From Nioella ostreopsis (GTDB taxonomy: Bacteria > Pseudomonadota > Alphaproteobacteria > Rhodobacterales > Rhodobacteraceae): 64,000 nucleotides of DNA. Every line of letters starts with the position of its first letter. The stretch's first letter is position 1. A program made the position numbers and the translations under genes. The stretch is taken from contig NZ_RCIQ01000010.1 in NCBI RefSeq assembly GCF_004000255.1, forward strand, positions 1 to 64,000. Reading direction: 5' to 3'. Positions 1 to 8,833 of the stretch are shown here, piece after piece. The notes under the pieces are model-generated. The model saw only the letters and a list, made by a program, of their open reading frames with translations, did not search any database and was not told where the DNA came from.

Positions 1-44
1 GCTCTTCGGTGGACTGCCGCGGTGAGTTCCGAATGCTGCCTACC

Positions 45-509
45 TCACGGCTTGTGGTTCGATCTGTCGGTTCTCCCGGAACAATCAGGATCGACAACCT
101 CACCAATCAAGGCTTGCAGAACAAGTTCAAGATCCGCAAGCGAGCGAAGCGCGAAACAGACCAGGTCCGCTGTCCCCAGCTGGCGCATGGGGCGCAATGC
201 GGAATGGCGGCCGTAGAGTGTTCGCCCGTCTGATGTCCTGGCCGCGAACAGCGTTCGGGCAGGTGAGAGTCGGAACGGAATGGGTCCGTCGACAAGGCTT
301 CTCATGAAGCGTTCACCCACCCAGAGATTGGCGGGACTCCGTGGGCCTTTTTCGAACATGATCTCGATAACGTCCCCATCGAGCCGCCTCAGGAGATACC
401 GCGCCGCCAGCTTGCCCTGGTGCCCCAGGGGATGCTCCATCGCGATCTCCTCGAGCCGGTTGAGGCAGGCGCGCTTGAGGTCCTCTCTCTTCAGGGGCGT
501 GTCGGTCAT
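45..509 (-). CDS. Hypothetical protein, probable partner of the DUF262 nuclease
   Basis: A 154-aa protein that I do not recognise. Its start codon overlaps the stop of the upstream DUF262/DUF1524 gene by 4 bp (ATGA type), so the two are almost certainly co-translated. The sequence has no signal peptide or membrane segment. It is rich in Arg and Leu, with a middle stretch (about residues 40-110) that looks like a compact alpha/beta domain, and a charged tail. Tight coupling to a putative restriction-type nuclease suggests a specificity, immunity or effector partner. That is inference from position only. The reading frame is clearly coding because it is long, coupled and shares the codon bias of its neighbour. 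Confidence 0.7.
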   Translation of the reverse strand: MTDTPLKREDLKRACLNRLEEIAMEHPLGHQGKLAARYLLRRLDGDVIEIMFEKGPRSPANLWVGERFMRSLVDGPIPFRLSPARTLFAARTSDGRTLYGRHSALRPMRQLGTADLVCFALRSLADLELVLQALIGEVVDPDCSGRTDRSNHKP

Positions 510-2269
510 TCTGAAGCGGGCGGTGACAGGTTCAACAAGCGTTGCCGGATGAGTTTTTCCCGTTCACGCACGAACTCGGGCAATTGCGCTGGCATCCATA
601 GGTCAGGTCGGTCAGGGATCATGTGCCGTTCCAGATAATCACGATTGCGCCCGGTGATCCAGGACGCAAAGGGGATGTCGCTCTTTTCGATGTTTTCGTT
701 TCCCGGAAGGAACTGAAGATTGCCGAGCCGGTTCACACTATCCGTGATCTCGCGAATTCGATGCTCGGGCAGGTTCTGGGCCATAAGAACCCGACGCTTG
801 GCTTCCGCTTCCGGAATGATGTGGTCGACATGCACGGCCATGTCCGACCAAGCGACATCGTCATAAAGAAGAGAAAGAGCAAGGAAGGTTTTCGGTTTGC
901 CATATTTCAGATCGAGAACCTCCTCGATCGCCCGCTCATCCAGGCGCGACAGGCGGCCATAGGTGGCCAGAGCCTTGAACAGGCGGTCAATCGGGAAGTT
1001 TCTCGAGGTCTCTAGCTCTTGTTGGATGGCATGCCGCGCAAGGGCAATCGTCCGGTCCGAAGCCCCCGCGAAGGCCCCGATCAGCAGACTGTTGATCAGC
1101 CACCGCCGGATCGCCGCAGCGTTGAGGGTTTCGAACTCGCTTGACCCAAGAAAGGTGAACTCCGGGGTCTTGTAGAGGTAGTAGGCGATCGGCAGAACGG
1201 CATTGAGCGATGTCAGGTTCTGCTCGGTGATTCCGAAGCGGTTGAGCAATCGAAACGTCCGCTCTATGGCGGTCTTGATGCTGGGCCAGATCGCCTCGAT
1301 CCGAGCGATAGCCTGGTTCGTGAAGTTCGACACGTTGTAGGTCACGTCGAACTCTCCGAGCACAAGGCAGGCCTTGAGCACGAAATCTTTCTGGATCTTG
1401 TTGGGTGCCGAGAGCCCCTTGTTGATGAAATCGATGAACCCGAGGATGTCCTCACGTGCCGTGCCGGAGGACCATTTCGAAGTGACCATGGACATCAGCA
1501 GGTCGGATTTCGACAGCTTCACGCCACCGTCATTGGCCCTGACGAAGATTTCCAGCACCCGGTCTGAAGACTGATCCCGCTCGGTGTAGTAGTTCACGGT
1601 GTCTTCCTGCCAGATGACGGCATGGAGCTTGCGCAAGGTCGTTTCGGCGATCTCTCGCTCGTAGGGCGGCACACCGTGATGGATTTCGGAAAGAGTGCGC
1701 TCAAGGAACAGCTCGAACCGGTCCGTATCCTGATAGTCGAGCATGATGCCCAGCCTGATCCAATGATGCCGGTGATTGTTGCGCGGCGGGGTCGCCAGGA
1801 ACTTCAGGCCATAGGTGACGCCAAGGCTGACATCCTCCTCGCCTTCGACGTCGTCCGGATCTTTCAGAATGTCGAGGTATAGCGACTTTTCCGACCAGGC
1901 ATCAGGGTTGTCGCGGCGCGCGTGCTTCAGTTTCTCGGAATAGGTGCCCTTGAGACCGATCAGAAGCGAAGTCAGACGCTGCTGGCCATCAAGCACAAGT
2001 GTCACGTTCTGACCGGCCGGCCGTGTGGCCTCGTTGCGCGCATCGGCCCGGTAGTTCTCGATAAACCTGTAGATCTTGACCTCGTTCTTCGTCGCCTCAT
2101 CCACCGCCCAGAACATGAAGGAACTGATCGGGTATCCTTTGAGCAGCGAGTCGAACAGGGCGATGACCTGATCGGAGGTCCAGACATAGGGCCGCTGAAT
2201 GGCCGGTAGGAAATAGTGTTGGTTCACGTCGTTGAGAAGCGAACCGATCGTCGTGGTTGAATAGCTCAT
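506..2269 (-). CDS. DUF262 / DUF1524 (HNH) protein, GmrSD-type putative anti-phage nuclease
   Basis: A 587-aa cytoplasmic protein. The N-terminal DUF262 (ParB-like) domain shows the QRPYVW motif at residues 25-30 and the diagnostic DGQQRLT motif at 94-100. The C-terminal DUF1524 region carries a His-Me/HNH-type motif (HVDHIIPEAEAKR) near residue 485. This two-domain order is the one in GmrSD-type modification-dependent restriction enzymes and in SspE, where DUF262 hydrolyses nucleotide and the HNH domain nicks DNA. Both key motifs are present, so the gene looks intact. It is the first gene of a two-gene operon and is divergent from an XRE regulator. An anti-phage role is the family inference; the modification it senses cannot be read from sequence. 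Confidence 0.88.
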   Translation of the reverse strand: MSYSTTTIGSLLNDVNQHYFLPAIQRPYVWTSDQVIALFDSLLKGYPISSFMFWAVDEATKNEVKIYRFIENYRADARNEATRPAGQNVTLVLDGQQRLTSLLIGLKGTYSEKLKHARRDNPDAWSEKSLYLDILKDPDDVEGEEDVSLGVTYGLKFLATPPRNNHRHHWIRLGIMLDYQDTDRFELFLERTLSEIHHGVPPYEREIAETTLRKLHAVIWQEDTVNYYTERDQSSDRVLEIFVRANDGGVKLSKSDLLMSMVTSKWSSGTAREDILGFIDFINKGLSAPNKIQKDFVLKACLVLGEFDVTYNVSNFTNQAIARIEAIWPSIKTAIERTFRLLNRFGITEQNLTSLNAVLPIAYYLYKTPEFTFLGSSEFETLNAAAIRRWLINSLLIGAFAGASDRTIALARHAIQQELETSRNFPIDRLFKALATYGRLSRLDERAIEEVLDLKYGKPKTFLALSLLYDDVAWSDMAVHVDHIIPEAEAKRRVLMAQNLPEHRIREITDSVNRLGNLQFLPGNENIEKSDIPFASWITGRNRDYLERHMIPDRPDLWMPAQLPEFVREREKLIRQRLLNLSPPASE

Positions 2270-2471
2270 GTCACCTCTGAAATTCTCGCCCGCGCCGCAT
2301 GGAAAGGAGCTGTGCCTGGCGTGATGCCTCTCTGACTAACCAGGCCGTAGTTAACGATTTCTTAAGATTCAGAGCGTTTGAGTGACTGACATGGTGATCA
2401 GCCACGTCTCTGAACCGCGTTTCCGGACAAACTAGAACAACTGTTCGTGGCGCCATGTCAATCCCTGCGGA

Positions 2472-2732
2472 ATGCGTATCCGCATGGATCGGAGCAATGA
2501 ACAGCTGGTCATCGCCTTTGCAGCGGTATTGAGGGACTTCCGTGAGCGTGCGGGGCTGACTCAGGAGCAGCTTGCCGAGCGGGCCGACGTTTCCGCCCGG
2601 TTCATATCCCTGCTCGAAACTGGAAAACGTCAGCCATCCCTGTCCGCCCTGGCGGCGCTCAGCGATGGGCTCGGGGTCCCCATGTCGGAGATCATCGTTG
2701 CACTGGAAACACGCGTGACCTCCAGCGCGTAG
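2472..2732 (+). CDS. XRE-family helix-turn-helix regulator
   Basis: An 86-aa protein consisting almost wholly of one Cro/C1-type HTH. The motif LTQEQLAERADVSARFIS is followed by LLETGKRQPSLSAL at about residues 28-60. It is small enough to be a controller-type protein. It is transcribed away from the DUF262 operon across a 200-bp gap (2270-2471), so it probably regulates that operon or itself. The first ATG (2472) and a second at 2484 are both possible starts; neither has a convincing ribosome-binding site. Alternatives are a controller protein of a restriction system or the antitoxin of a lost toxin. Confidence 0.8.
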   Translation: MRIRMDRSNEQLVIAFAAVLRDFRERAGLTQEQLAERADVSARFISLLETGKRQPSLSALAALSDGLGVPMSEIIVALETRVTSSA

Positions 2733-3185
2733 CTGCAAAACACCACTGCATTGCTTTCGTCCTTTGGTCTTGAGGCGCGCGGTGTAGGAGAAATGGCCAG
2801 CGCCGCACAGTTTCGCGGGCGGATCCCTTCAAGGACCAGATGGAAGTCCTAGGAAAACCGACTGATCCTGATCCCTATGCGTTCTGGTGCCACCGAGGGT
2901 GGGGGATCAATTCTGCCCGTATCGGAGGTCCACGCGATCAAGTGCACTACGCAGTCTGCAAGCATACTTTGTCGACTTGGCGGTCAAGTTCCTAAGTTTA
3001 TGGCTATACGCAGGAAGACTGGCCACAGAGGCGCTTCACGAGAACCCGCGCTTCCGGACCAACTTGACGCGGTCCTTAGGCTAGATTGCGGTCGGGGTGC
3101 TGGGGACAAACTGGTTCCGCGTTTGGCACGTCGGGTTACAAGCGATCAGGGCGACACGCTTCCTGTCATCTGAGTTGAGCCATAT
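2733..3185. other. Gene-free stretch with repeat copy A
   Basis: About 450 bp between the XRE gene and the end of the TRAP large permease gene without a credible gene. It contains one copy (2793-2917) of a repeat found again at 10038-10162. The remaining sequence has short broken frames only and looks like the remnant of a disrupted gene or mobile element. Confidence 0.6.
2793..2917 (+). repeat. Direct repeat copy A (partner at 10038-10162)
   Basis: A 125-bp segment matching 10038-10162 in the same orientation with 11 mismatches by my count (about 91%). The central 60 bases are identical. One frame reads DPFKDQMEVLGKPT then an aromatic-rich stretch (AFW, WGIN), suggesting a fragment of a coding sequence. 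Neither copy lies in an intact gene and I do not recognise the family. The differences are mostly non-synonymous in that frame, as expected for decaying copies. Confidence 0.8.
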
Positions 3186-4475
3186 CTAGAACCCGAATGC
3201 TCTCGGCAGCGCCAGAACGACCCAGGGAACGTAGGTGATGACTCCTAGGCAAAGCACGAGGGCAATCAGGAACGGCCAGAGGTAGCGGACGGTTTCGCCC
3301 ATACCCACCTTCGACAGCCCGCCCAGCACAAAGAGCAGCAGGCCGAAGGGCGGGGTCACCAGCCCGATCATGATGTTGACTGTGATCAGCACTCCGAAAT
3401 GAACCGGATCTATCTCGAGCGCGGCAACCGTGGGCATCAGCAGGGGCACGAAGACAAGGATCAGCGTGCCGGTGTCGATCAGGCAGCCAAGGGCGAGGAA
3501 CACGAGGTTGATGAGCAGGAGGAACATCCACGGTGACAGCTCGCGCGACAGGATCATGTCGGCCAGCGTCCGGTCCAGCCGCTCGGCGGTGACGGCATAG
3601 TTGATCAGGAAGGCCCCGGCGATCAGCAACATCACGACCGTGGCATTCTGCATCGACAGGCGCAGCACAGACCACAGCCCGCGCAGATCGAGCGCGCGGT
3701 AAACCACAGCCGACAGCAGGAAGGCCCAGATCGCGCCGACGGCCGCCGCTTCCGTGGGCGTGAATATGCCCGACCAGATGCCCCCCAATAGAACGACGGG
3801 CAGCGTCATCGGCAGGATCGCCCCGCCCAGGGCGCGCAGCACGTCGGCGCGGGTCATCGGGTCCGAGGCGGGCAGGTTCATTCGTGGGGCAATGATCGCG
3901 ATGGTCGCCATCAGCGCCAGCCCCATCATCAGCCCCGGCACGATTCCGCCCAGGAACAGCGCCCCGACCGAGGTGTTGGCGTTCAGGGCATACAGCACCA
4001 TGGGAATCGACGGTGGGATGATCGGCGCGATCACCGCCGAGGCCGCCGTGACGGCAACGGCCAGCCCGCCTGGATAGCCCCCCACCTTCTGCATCATGCG
4101 GATCGACATCATGCCCGGCCCCGCCGCATCGGCAACGGCACTGCCCGACATCGACGAGAAGACGATGCTGACCAGCACGTTGACATGACCCAGCCCGCCC
4201 TGAGCGCGCCCCACCATCGCATCGGCGGCCCGCCAGAGCCGTTCCGAGATCGTGCCCGCGTTCATCATGTTGGCCGCGAGAATGAACATCGGCACGGCGA
4301 GCAGAACGTAGGAGCTGAACATGCTGTTCATGATCTGGTCGACCACCAGCCCCATGTCGTGATCGCCCATCCAGAGATAGGCAAACCCCGCGCAGATCAT
4401 GGCGAAGGGGATCGGCACCCGCAGCAGCACGAGGCCAACGAGAACAATCAGAAGGGCGGCGAAGGCTAGGCTCAT
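3186..4475 (-). CDS. dctM: TRAP transporter large permease (DctM)
   Basis: A 429-aa, very hydrophobic inner-membrane protein of normal DctM length with about 12 membrane segments. It shows family landmarks: a PMFILAANMMNAG segment near residue 60, SGSAVADAAG near 110 and a PPSIPMVLYA segment near 155. It forms the Na+-coupled channel of a tripartite ATP-independent periplasmic transporter with the DctQ upstream (4-bp overlap) and DctP. It is the last gene of the FAH-dctP-dctQ-dctM operon. The substrate is not determinable from the permease; the adjacent FAH hydrolase and dehydrogenases suggest a sugar acid or other organic acid. Confidence 0.93.
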   Translation of the reverse strand: MSLAFAALLIVLVGLVLLRVPIPFAMICAGFAYLWMGDHDMGLVVDQIMNSMFSSYVLLAVPMFILAANMMNAGTISERLWRAADAMVGRAQGGLGHVNVLVSIVFSSMSGSAVADAAGPGMMSIRMMQKVGGYPGGLAVAVTAASAVIAPIIPPSIPMVLYALNANTSVGALFLGGIVPGLMMGLALMATIAIIAPRMNLPASDPMTRADVLRALGGAILPMTLPVVLLGGIWSGIFTPTEAAAVGAIWAFLLSAVVYRALDLRGLWSVLRLSMQNATVVMLLIAGAFLINYAVTAERLDRTLADMILSRELSPWMFLLLINLVFLALGCLIDTGTLILVFVPLLMPTVAALEIDPVHFGVLITVNIMIGLVTPPFGLLLFVLGGLSKVGMGETVRYLWPFLIALVLCLGVITYVPWVVLALPRAFGF

Positions 4476-5008
4476 TCCGGTGCGTCCTCGGTATCGGGGG
4501 GCGGCATCTCGTCGAAGGGCACCGGGCGGCCGGCAAGGGTTATGGCGGCCCGCAGGATCAGGCTCAGTCCGACCAGGCCCTGAAAGACGCCGAAGATCAG
4601 GTAGACATGGTTCAGGCGCAGCCGCATCGCCGGGGTCCGCTCGCGCCAGAGAAAGGCAATGTAATCCAGCGTGACGGGCAAGGTTGCCAGCAGGATCGCC
4701 CCGGCACAGCCCGCGCCCAACACCTCGACCCAGCGGCGCAGGGGGGGCGGCAGGTTGTCGGCCACCAGACCCACGGCGATCTGGTCACGATAGGGCACGA
4801 CCAGCGCCGCGGCGCCGAAGATGATCCACAGGAAGAGGACCATCGCGAATTCATCCGACCAGCGCGACGGCGTTCCCATCACGTAGCGCTGCCAGACCGT
4901 GTAGGCCAACAGCCCGGCCAGACCCGCGAAACAGAGCGTCGCCGCCGCCTCGGAAAGGCGGCGGACGACTCGGGTGCCCGTTAAGAGCATCGGGAGGATC
5001 CGGGTCAT
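4472..5008 (-). CDS. dctQ: TRAP transporter small permease (DctQ)
   Basis: A 178-aa membrane protein with four predicted hydrophobic segments. It carries the DctQ-type signature around WSDEFAMVLFLWIIFGAAAL (residues about 50-70) and a Pro/Asp-rich cytoplasmic tail. It overlaps the large permease gene by 4 bp and lies 7 bp downstream of dctP, so the three are translated together. It is the partner subunit that joins DctM at the inner membrane. Length and topology are normal. Confidence 0.9.
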   Translation of the reverse strand: MTRILPMLLTGTRVVRRLSEAAATLCFAGLAGLLAYTVWQRYVMGTPSRWSDEFAMVLFLWIIFGAAALVVPYRDQIAVGLVADNLPPPLRRWVEVLGAGCAGAILLATLPVTLDYIAFLWRERTPAMRLRLNHVYLIFGVFQGLVGLSLILRAAITLAGRPVPFDEMPPPDTEDAPE

Positions 5009-5015
5009 CGGCGGG

Positions 5016-6014
5016 TCAGTCGCCCATGATCTGGTGCATCAGCTCGACATTCCATTCCTGCACCATATCCGCCTCGGCATAGACCCGGTCGGCATTGGCG
5101 TAGAACGGCGCAAGGTCCACGGCGTCGATCCGAACGCCATGTTCGCTGACCAGCCGGTCGGCGACGGATTGTTCGTCCGCGTAGCGATGTTCGTTGTTCC
5201 ATGCCGCGCCAGCCTGGGCTGCATCGCGCAGGGTCTGCTGCTGGTCCGGCGACAGGGCATCGAAGAAGGGCCGCGAGATGGCGTAGAACACCGGCTGCAC
5301 CATGTGCGAGGTCAGGATCACCTGCTCGCTGACTTCGTAGAAGCGGGCGGCGTTGAAGATGGTCATCGGGTTTTCCTGCCCGTCAATCGCGCCGGTCTGC
5401 AGCGCCACATAGACCTCGGGCATGGCCATCGGGGTCGGCTCGACGCCGAGGGACTCGCCCAGAAGCAGCCACTCGGGCGAGCCGGGCATCCGCAGGCGCA
5501 GGCCATTCAGGTCCTCGGGCGTGGTGACGTCGCGCGCCTCGCGCAGGGCAACCTGCCTTGTGCCGAGATAGGCAACGGCGAGGATGCGGATATCCATCTG
5601 CTCGGCCACGTCTTCGAACATCTGCTCGCCGATCGGGCCGGACATCACCTCCATCATGTGATCATAGTCGCGAAACAGGAAGGCGCGGCTGAGGAAGCCC
5701 CATTCGGGGATCTGCGCGGCGATCTCGGGCACCGCCATCGTGCTCATTTCCAGGTTGCCACGCTGGATCGCGGGCACTTCCGTGCCCTGCCGGAACAGGG
5801 ACGAGGCCGGGTAGGTTTCGACGGTGACGCCGACATTGGCCTCGGCAACGGTCTGGGCGAACAGTTCCATCCCGCGATAGAGGAAGTCGCCCGCCGGACC
5901 GGCGGTCGAGAAGCGCACCGTGTGTTCCTGCGCAAGTGCAGGCAGCGCGGCAAGGCCCATGGCCATGGCCGTGGCGGCGACCAGTGCGCGCCGGGTGAGT
6001 CTGGGAAGTGTCAT
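5016..6014 (-). CDS. dctP: TRAP transporter solute-binding protein (DctP)
   Basis: About 332 aa with a Tat-like or Sec signal peptide (RRALVAATAMAMG, cleavage after ALAQ). The mature part begins HTVRFSTAGPAGD, typical of periplasmic DctP proteins. The conserved region around LNGLRLRMPGSPE carries the Arg used in DctP proteins to clamp the substrate carboxylate, and the later GAIDGQENPM motif is characteristic of the family. I chose the ATG at 6014 because AAGGAGA lies 8 bp upstream and the signal peptide starts directly; an in-frame start at 6056 would overlap the preceding gene. It binds the ligand for the DctQM permease encoded just downstream. Confidence 0.92.
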   Translation of the reverse strand: MTLPRLTRRALVAATAMAMGLAALPALAQEHTVRFSTAGPAGDFLYRGMELFAQTVAEANVGVTVETYPASSLFRQGTEVPAIQRGNLEMSTMAVPEIAAQIPEWGFLSRAFLFRDYDHMMEVMSGPIGEQMFEDVAEQMDIRILAVAYLGTRQVALREARDVTTPEDLNGLRLRMPGSPEWLLLGESLGVEPTPMAMPEVYVALQTGAIDGQENPMTIFNAARFYEVSEQVILTSHMVQPVFYAISRPFFDALSPDQQQTLRDAAQAGAAWNNEHRYADEQSVADRLVSEHGVRIDAVDLAPFYANADRVYAEADMVQEWNVELMHQIMGD

Positions 6015-6045
6015 GTGGCGGTCTCCTTGTTGGAATTGCGGCCGT

Positions 6046-6996
6046 TCATCCGGCACTGGTTTTCGGGGGTTGAATGACGGTGGTCAGGGTGCCGATCCCC
6101 TCGACCCATGCATCGACGCGGTCACCGACGGACAGGAAGGTCTGCCGCGCGGTTCCGACGCCCGCCGGGGTGCCAGTCAGCACCACATCGCCGGGATCGA
6201 GCGTCATGATCCGCGACAGCGTGGCCAGCTGCTCGGCGATCGGGAAGATCATGTCACCGGTGGTGTCGTCCTGCTTGTCGACGCCGTTCACGCGCAGGCC
6301 GAGGCGGATTGCCTGCGGATCGGGAAAAGCCGAAGCGGGCACGAAGCGGGGCCCGAGCGGGCAGCAGCTTTCCTGCGCCTTCCCGGCAACCCAGTCGAGC
6401 TTGTAGAACTGGTCGAGCGCCTTGTTCAGGTCGCGGGCACAGAAATCGACCGCAACCGTGTAGCCCGCGATATGGTCGAGCGCCTCCTCGGGGCTGACAG
6501 CCCGACAGGGCTTGCCGATGACGACGGCGAGCTCGACCTCCCAGTCGAAGGCCTCGGTGTCGAGCGGCATGTGCACCGTGGGGCCCTCGCCAACCACCGC
6601 ATTGCGGGGCGGCTTGAAGAAGAAAAAGAGCCGCTGCGTGGACTTGTCCTCAACCGGCACACCCATCTCGGCCATGTGACGATAGTAGTTCGCCCCGGCA
6701 CAGAGCACCTTGCCCGGATAGAGCACTGGCGCCAGCCGGCGCGGCGCGGGGTCGACAAGATCGTCCTGCGAAACCTGCGACGCGGCGGCCGTCAGGGCGG
6801 CCTCGGCCGTGGGCCAGTCGGCGAACAGATCCGTGCCTGTGGCGCGACCCATCCAGCCGACGCGCGCCAGCGATGGTGCCAGTGCATAAAGCCCTCCGTC
6901 CACTTCAAGGCAGGGTAGCGGCCCGTCTGGAGATGCAACATTGGCAAGCGCCCAGGGCGCGTATGGCGGCATGTGATTGCTCATCAGCGAACTCAC
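6046..6996 (-). CDS. Fumarylacetoacetate hydrolase (FAH) family protein
   Basis: A 316-aa cytosolic enzyme of the FAH superfamily, which cleaves or decarboxylates 2,4-dioxo acids with a divalent metal. The metal-binding core is visible as FDWEVELAVVIGK (about residues 148-160) and the C-terminal TGTPAGVG loop (near 280). It opens the TRAP operon, so it likely acts on the imported compound or its oxidation product. FAH enzymes with SDRs in such clusters often act on 2,4-diketo-3-deoxy sugar acids or aromatic ring-cleavage products; choosing between them is inference. The start is uncertain: GTG at 6996, or ATG at 6984 with a weak AGTGAG site. Confidence 0.88.
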   Translation of the reverse strand: MSSLMSNHMPPYAPWALANVASPDGPLPCLEVDGGLYALAPSLARVGWMGRATGTDLFADWPTAEAALTAAASQVSQDDLVDPAPRRLAPVLYPGKVLCAGANYYRHMAEMGVPVEDKSTQRLFFFFKPPRNAVVGEGPTVHMPLDTEAFDWEVELAVVIGKPCRAVSPEEALDHIAGYTVAVDFCARDLNKALDQFYKLDWVAGKAQESCCPLGPRFVPASAFPDPQAIRLGLRVNGVDKQDDTTGDMIFPIAEQLATLSRIMTLDPGDVVLTGTPAGVGTARQTFLSVGDRVDAWVEGIGTLTTVIQPPKTSAG

Positions 6997-7017
6997 TTCT
7001 TCATGACGACCCGAGGC

Positions 7018-7060
7018 TTGACGGGTAAATTTCTGTGATATATGCTAGATTTTATAAAAT
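7018..7060 (+). promoter_or_regulatory. Promoter and AT palindrome of the GntR operon
   Basis: TTGACG (7018-7023), a 17-bp spacer and TATGCT (7041-7046) make a sigma70-like promoter. It is followed by the perfect 12-bp palindrome ATTTTATAAAAT (7049-7060) at the expected transcription start. The palindrome is a plausible autoregulatory operator for the GntR protein. Its position also argues that translation starts at 7080, not at the earlier ATG (7035), which lies inside the promoter. Confidence 0.6.
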
Positions 7061-7079
7061 ATGTGAGTCAATACAAAAA

Positions 7080-7778
7080 ATGACCCAGACCGAAGAGCAG
7101 CCGGCAACGGCCTATGACGTGCTTCGGCACGAGATATTGCATGGTGACCTTCTGCCCGGCGAACGCCTGCGCGCGGCCGATCTGCGCGCCCGCTACAGCC
7201 TTGGCCTCACTCCCATCCGTGAGGCGCTGATGCGGCTCAGCAGCGAGGGTATGGTGACCAACGAGGTCAACCGCGGCGCGCGCGTGCGCGACACGACTCT
7301 GGCGGAGCTGCACGACCTGATGCAGACCCGGCGCGAGGTCGAGTCCCTGTGTCTGACCAAGGCCATCGCGCTTGGCGACACCGCCTGGGAAGGCGAGATC
7401 CTGCGCGCCATGCATCTGCTGTCGAAGGCGCCCTTGCCCGAGTCCCCCGAAGACCGGGACACTGCCTCAAGGTGGGAAGTGCTCCACCGCCAGTTCCACC
7501 ATGCGTTGGTGGCGGCTGCGGGCTCTGACTGGCTGCTGCGTATCTGGAACGTCCTTGCCGACCATTCCGAGCGCTACCGCAAGCTGCGCCTGCTGAACTA
7601 CAGGACCATCGCCGCCGATGTGCGCGACGTGAATGCGGAACACCGCGCAATCATGGAAACAGTGCTGAACCGCGACACCCCGGCCGCGCTGGCGTTGATG
7701 AATGCGCATCTGGACAAGACCGAACAGGCAGTTGCGCGCCTGCTGACCCCCGCCAGCCACGAAGGACGCGCCGAATGA
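7080..7778 (+). CDS. GntR-family (FCD/FadR subfamily) transcriptional regulator
   Basis: About 232 aa. The N-terminal winged HTH shows YDVLRHEILHGDLLPGERL and the GntR hallmark LTPIREALMRLSSEGMV (residues about 10-60). The C-terminal all-helical FCD domain includes the metal/ligand-binding pattern RREVE, HRQFHHALV and EHRAIMEAV-like helices. FCD regulators respond to organic acids or sugar acids and usually repress the neighbouring catabolic operon. It is divergent from the FAH-TRAP operon and heads an operon with the EthD-like and SDR genes (4-bp overlap with the next gene), so it probably controls both directions. Confidence 0.9.
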   Translation: MTQTEEQPATAYDVLRHEILHGDLLPGERLRAADLRARYSLGLTPIREALMRLSSEGMVTNEVNRGARVRDTTLAELHDLMQTRREVESLCLTKAIALGDTAWEGEILRAMHLLSKAPLPESPEDRDTASRWEVLHRQFHHALVAAAGSDWLLRIWNVLADHSERYRKLRLLNYRTIAADVRDVNAEHRAIMETVLNRDTPAALALMNAHLDKTEQAVARLLTPASHEGRAE

Positions 7779-8098
7779 TCATCCGTTCCGCCTTGCTGAT
7801 CGGCTCCGTGCTGCCCGAGGATCAAGCCGGTTTCGATGCCTACATGCGCGATGTGGTGGTGCCGGAAATCGGCACCTATCCCGGCATCCGCGATGTCACG
7901 CTGCGCAAGCTCGTCACCGCCGACAACGGCGCCCCTCCGGTCTACATGCAGTTCGATCTGCTCTTCGACAGCCTCGCCGAGATGGACGCCGCGCTGGCCA
8001 GCCCCGTGCGCATGGCGGTGCGGGATCGGATCAAGGTAGGCATGGCACCGTTCCAGGGCACCGTAGCCCATGTGGTTTCAGAACTTATGGGGGATTGA
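7775..8098 (+). CDS. Small EthD/dimeric alpha-beta barrel-like protein
   Basis: A 107-aa protein with no signal or membrane segment. The pattern of an opening beta strand, a helix (EDQAGFDAYMRDVVVP), a second strand with PGIRDVTLRKL and a closing helix DSLAEMDAALASP resembles ferredoxin-like dimeric barrel proteins of the EthD/ABM type. These commonly accompany catabolic enzymes as isomerases or mutarotase-like helpers. It overlaps the GntR gene by 4 bp and is 3 bp before the SDR gene, so it is a fixed part of this pathway. The exact reaction is unknown; a mutarotase-like role is one option. Confidence 0.7.
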   Translation: MIIRSALLIGSVLPEDQAGFDAYMRDVVVPEIGTYPGIRDVTLRKLVTADNGAPPVYMQFDLLFDSLAEMDAALASPVRMAVRDRIKVGMAPFQGTVAHVVSELMGD

Positions 8099-8101
8099 AC
8101 C

Positions 8102-8833
8102 ATGGCTGAGAAAAAGACAGCGTTGATCACGGGCGCTGGTCAGGGAATTGGCTTTTCCATTGCGCAGGCCCTGGGTGACGCCGGTCATCGCGTCGTCCTG
8201 CTGGACCTGAACCCCGACACCGTAGCAGACGCGGCAGCGAGGCTAAGAAGCGAGGGACTCGATGCTGTGGGATACGTGGCAGATACCACGGATCGCGACC
8301 AGATCCGCACGGCAATGAACGCCGAGGCCCGCATCGATACGGTCGTCACCGCTGCAGGTGTCTACTGGGATCGCGCCCTTCCCGATCTAACGGAGGATGA
8401 CTTTCGCAAGATGATGGAGGTCAATCTGATTGGCACATTCATCGCTGTTCAGGAGGGGCTTTCACGGATGGGGCCAGGCGGGCGGGTTGTAACCATCTCC
8501 TCGCGTGGGGCACTTGGAGGAACGCGATTTGCCCACTATTCCGCCTCAAAGGCCGCAGTTATTGGCCTGACCCGCTCTCTGGCGATGGAGACGCGAGGCA
8601 CAGGCATCACTATCAACTCGGTCGCTCCCGGTTTTACAGACACACCCATGACCCGCTCGGCCCCGACCGAGATGTTCGAAGCATGGAGCAAGCTGGAGCC
8701 CTCGGGGCGTGCCGCAGATCCTTCGGAAATCGCGTCAGCTGTGGTCTGGCTGGCCAGCGACGGCGCGGCATTTGTGACTGGCCAGACTCTATTCGTGGAC
8801 GGTGGCAAATCCCTAGGAGGGTTAGGCATCTGA
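8102..8833 (+). CDS. Short-chain dehydrogenase/reductase (SDR)
   Basis: A 243-aa classical SDR. The Rossmann motif TGAGQGIG is at residues 11-18, with an acidic residue after beta-2 (LLDLN) favouring NAD(H). NAG is replaced by AAG (TAAGVYW), the catalytic Ser is in TISSRG, and YSASK is the Tyr-Lys pair near 147-151. The C-terminal FVTGQTLFVDGG is standard. It lies 3 bp after the EthD-like gene and immediately before a decayed epimerase gene. It probably oxidises a hydroxyl of the substrate handled by the FAH enzyme, as 3-deoxy-sugar-acid dehydrogenases do; this is inference from context. Confidence 0.9.
   Translation: MAEKKTALITGAGQGIGFSIAQALGDAGHRVVLLDLNPDTVADAAARLRSEGLDAVGYVADTTDRDQIRTAMNAEARIDTVVTAAGVYWDRALPDLTEDDFRKMMEVNLIGTFIAVQEGLSRMGPGGRVVTISSRGALGGTRFAHYSASKAAVIGLTRSLAMETRGTGITINSVAPGFTDTPMTRSAPTEMFEAWSKLEPSGRAADPSEIASAVVWLASDGAAFVTGQTLFVDGGKSLGGLGI

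Noticed and set aside
3166-4536. A 456-codon open frame overlapping the dctM gene on the same strand in another frame
   Set aside because: Its product is Arg/Gly/His-rich without hydrophobic pattern; the alternative frame encodes a perfect DctM, so this is a high-GC shadow.
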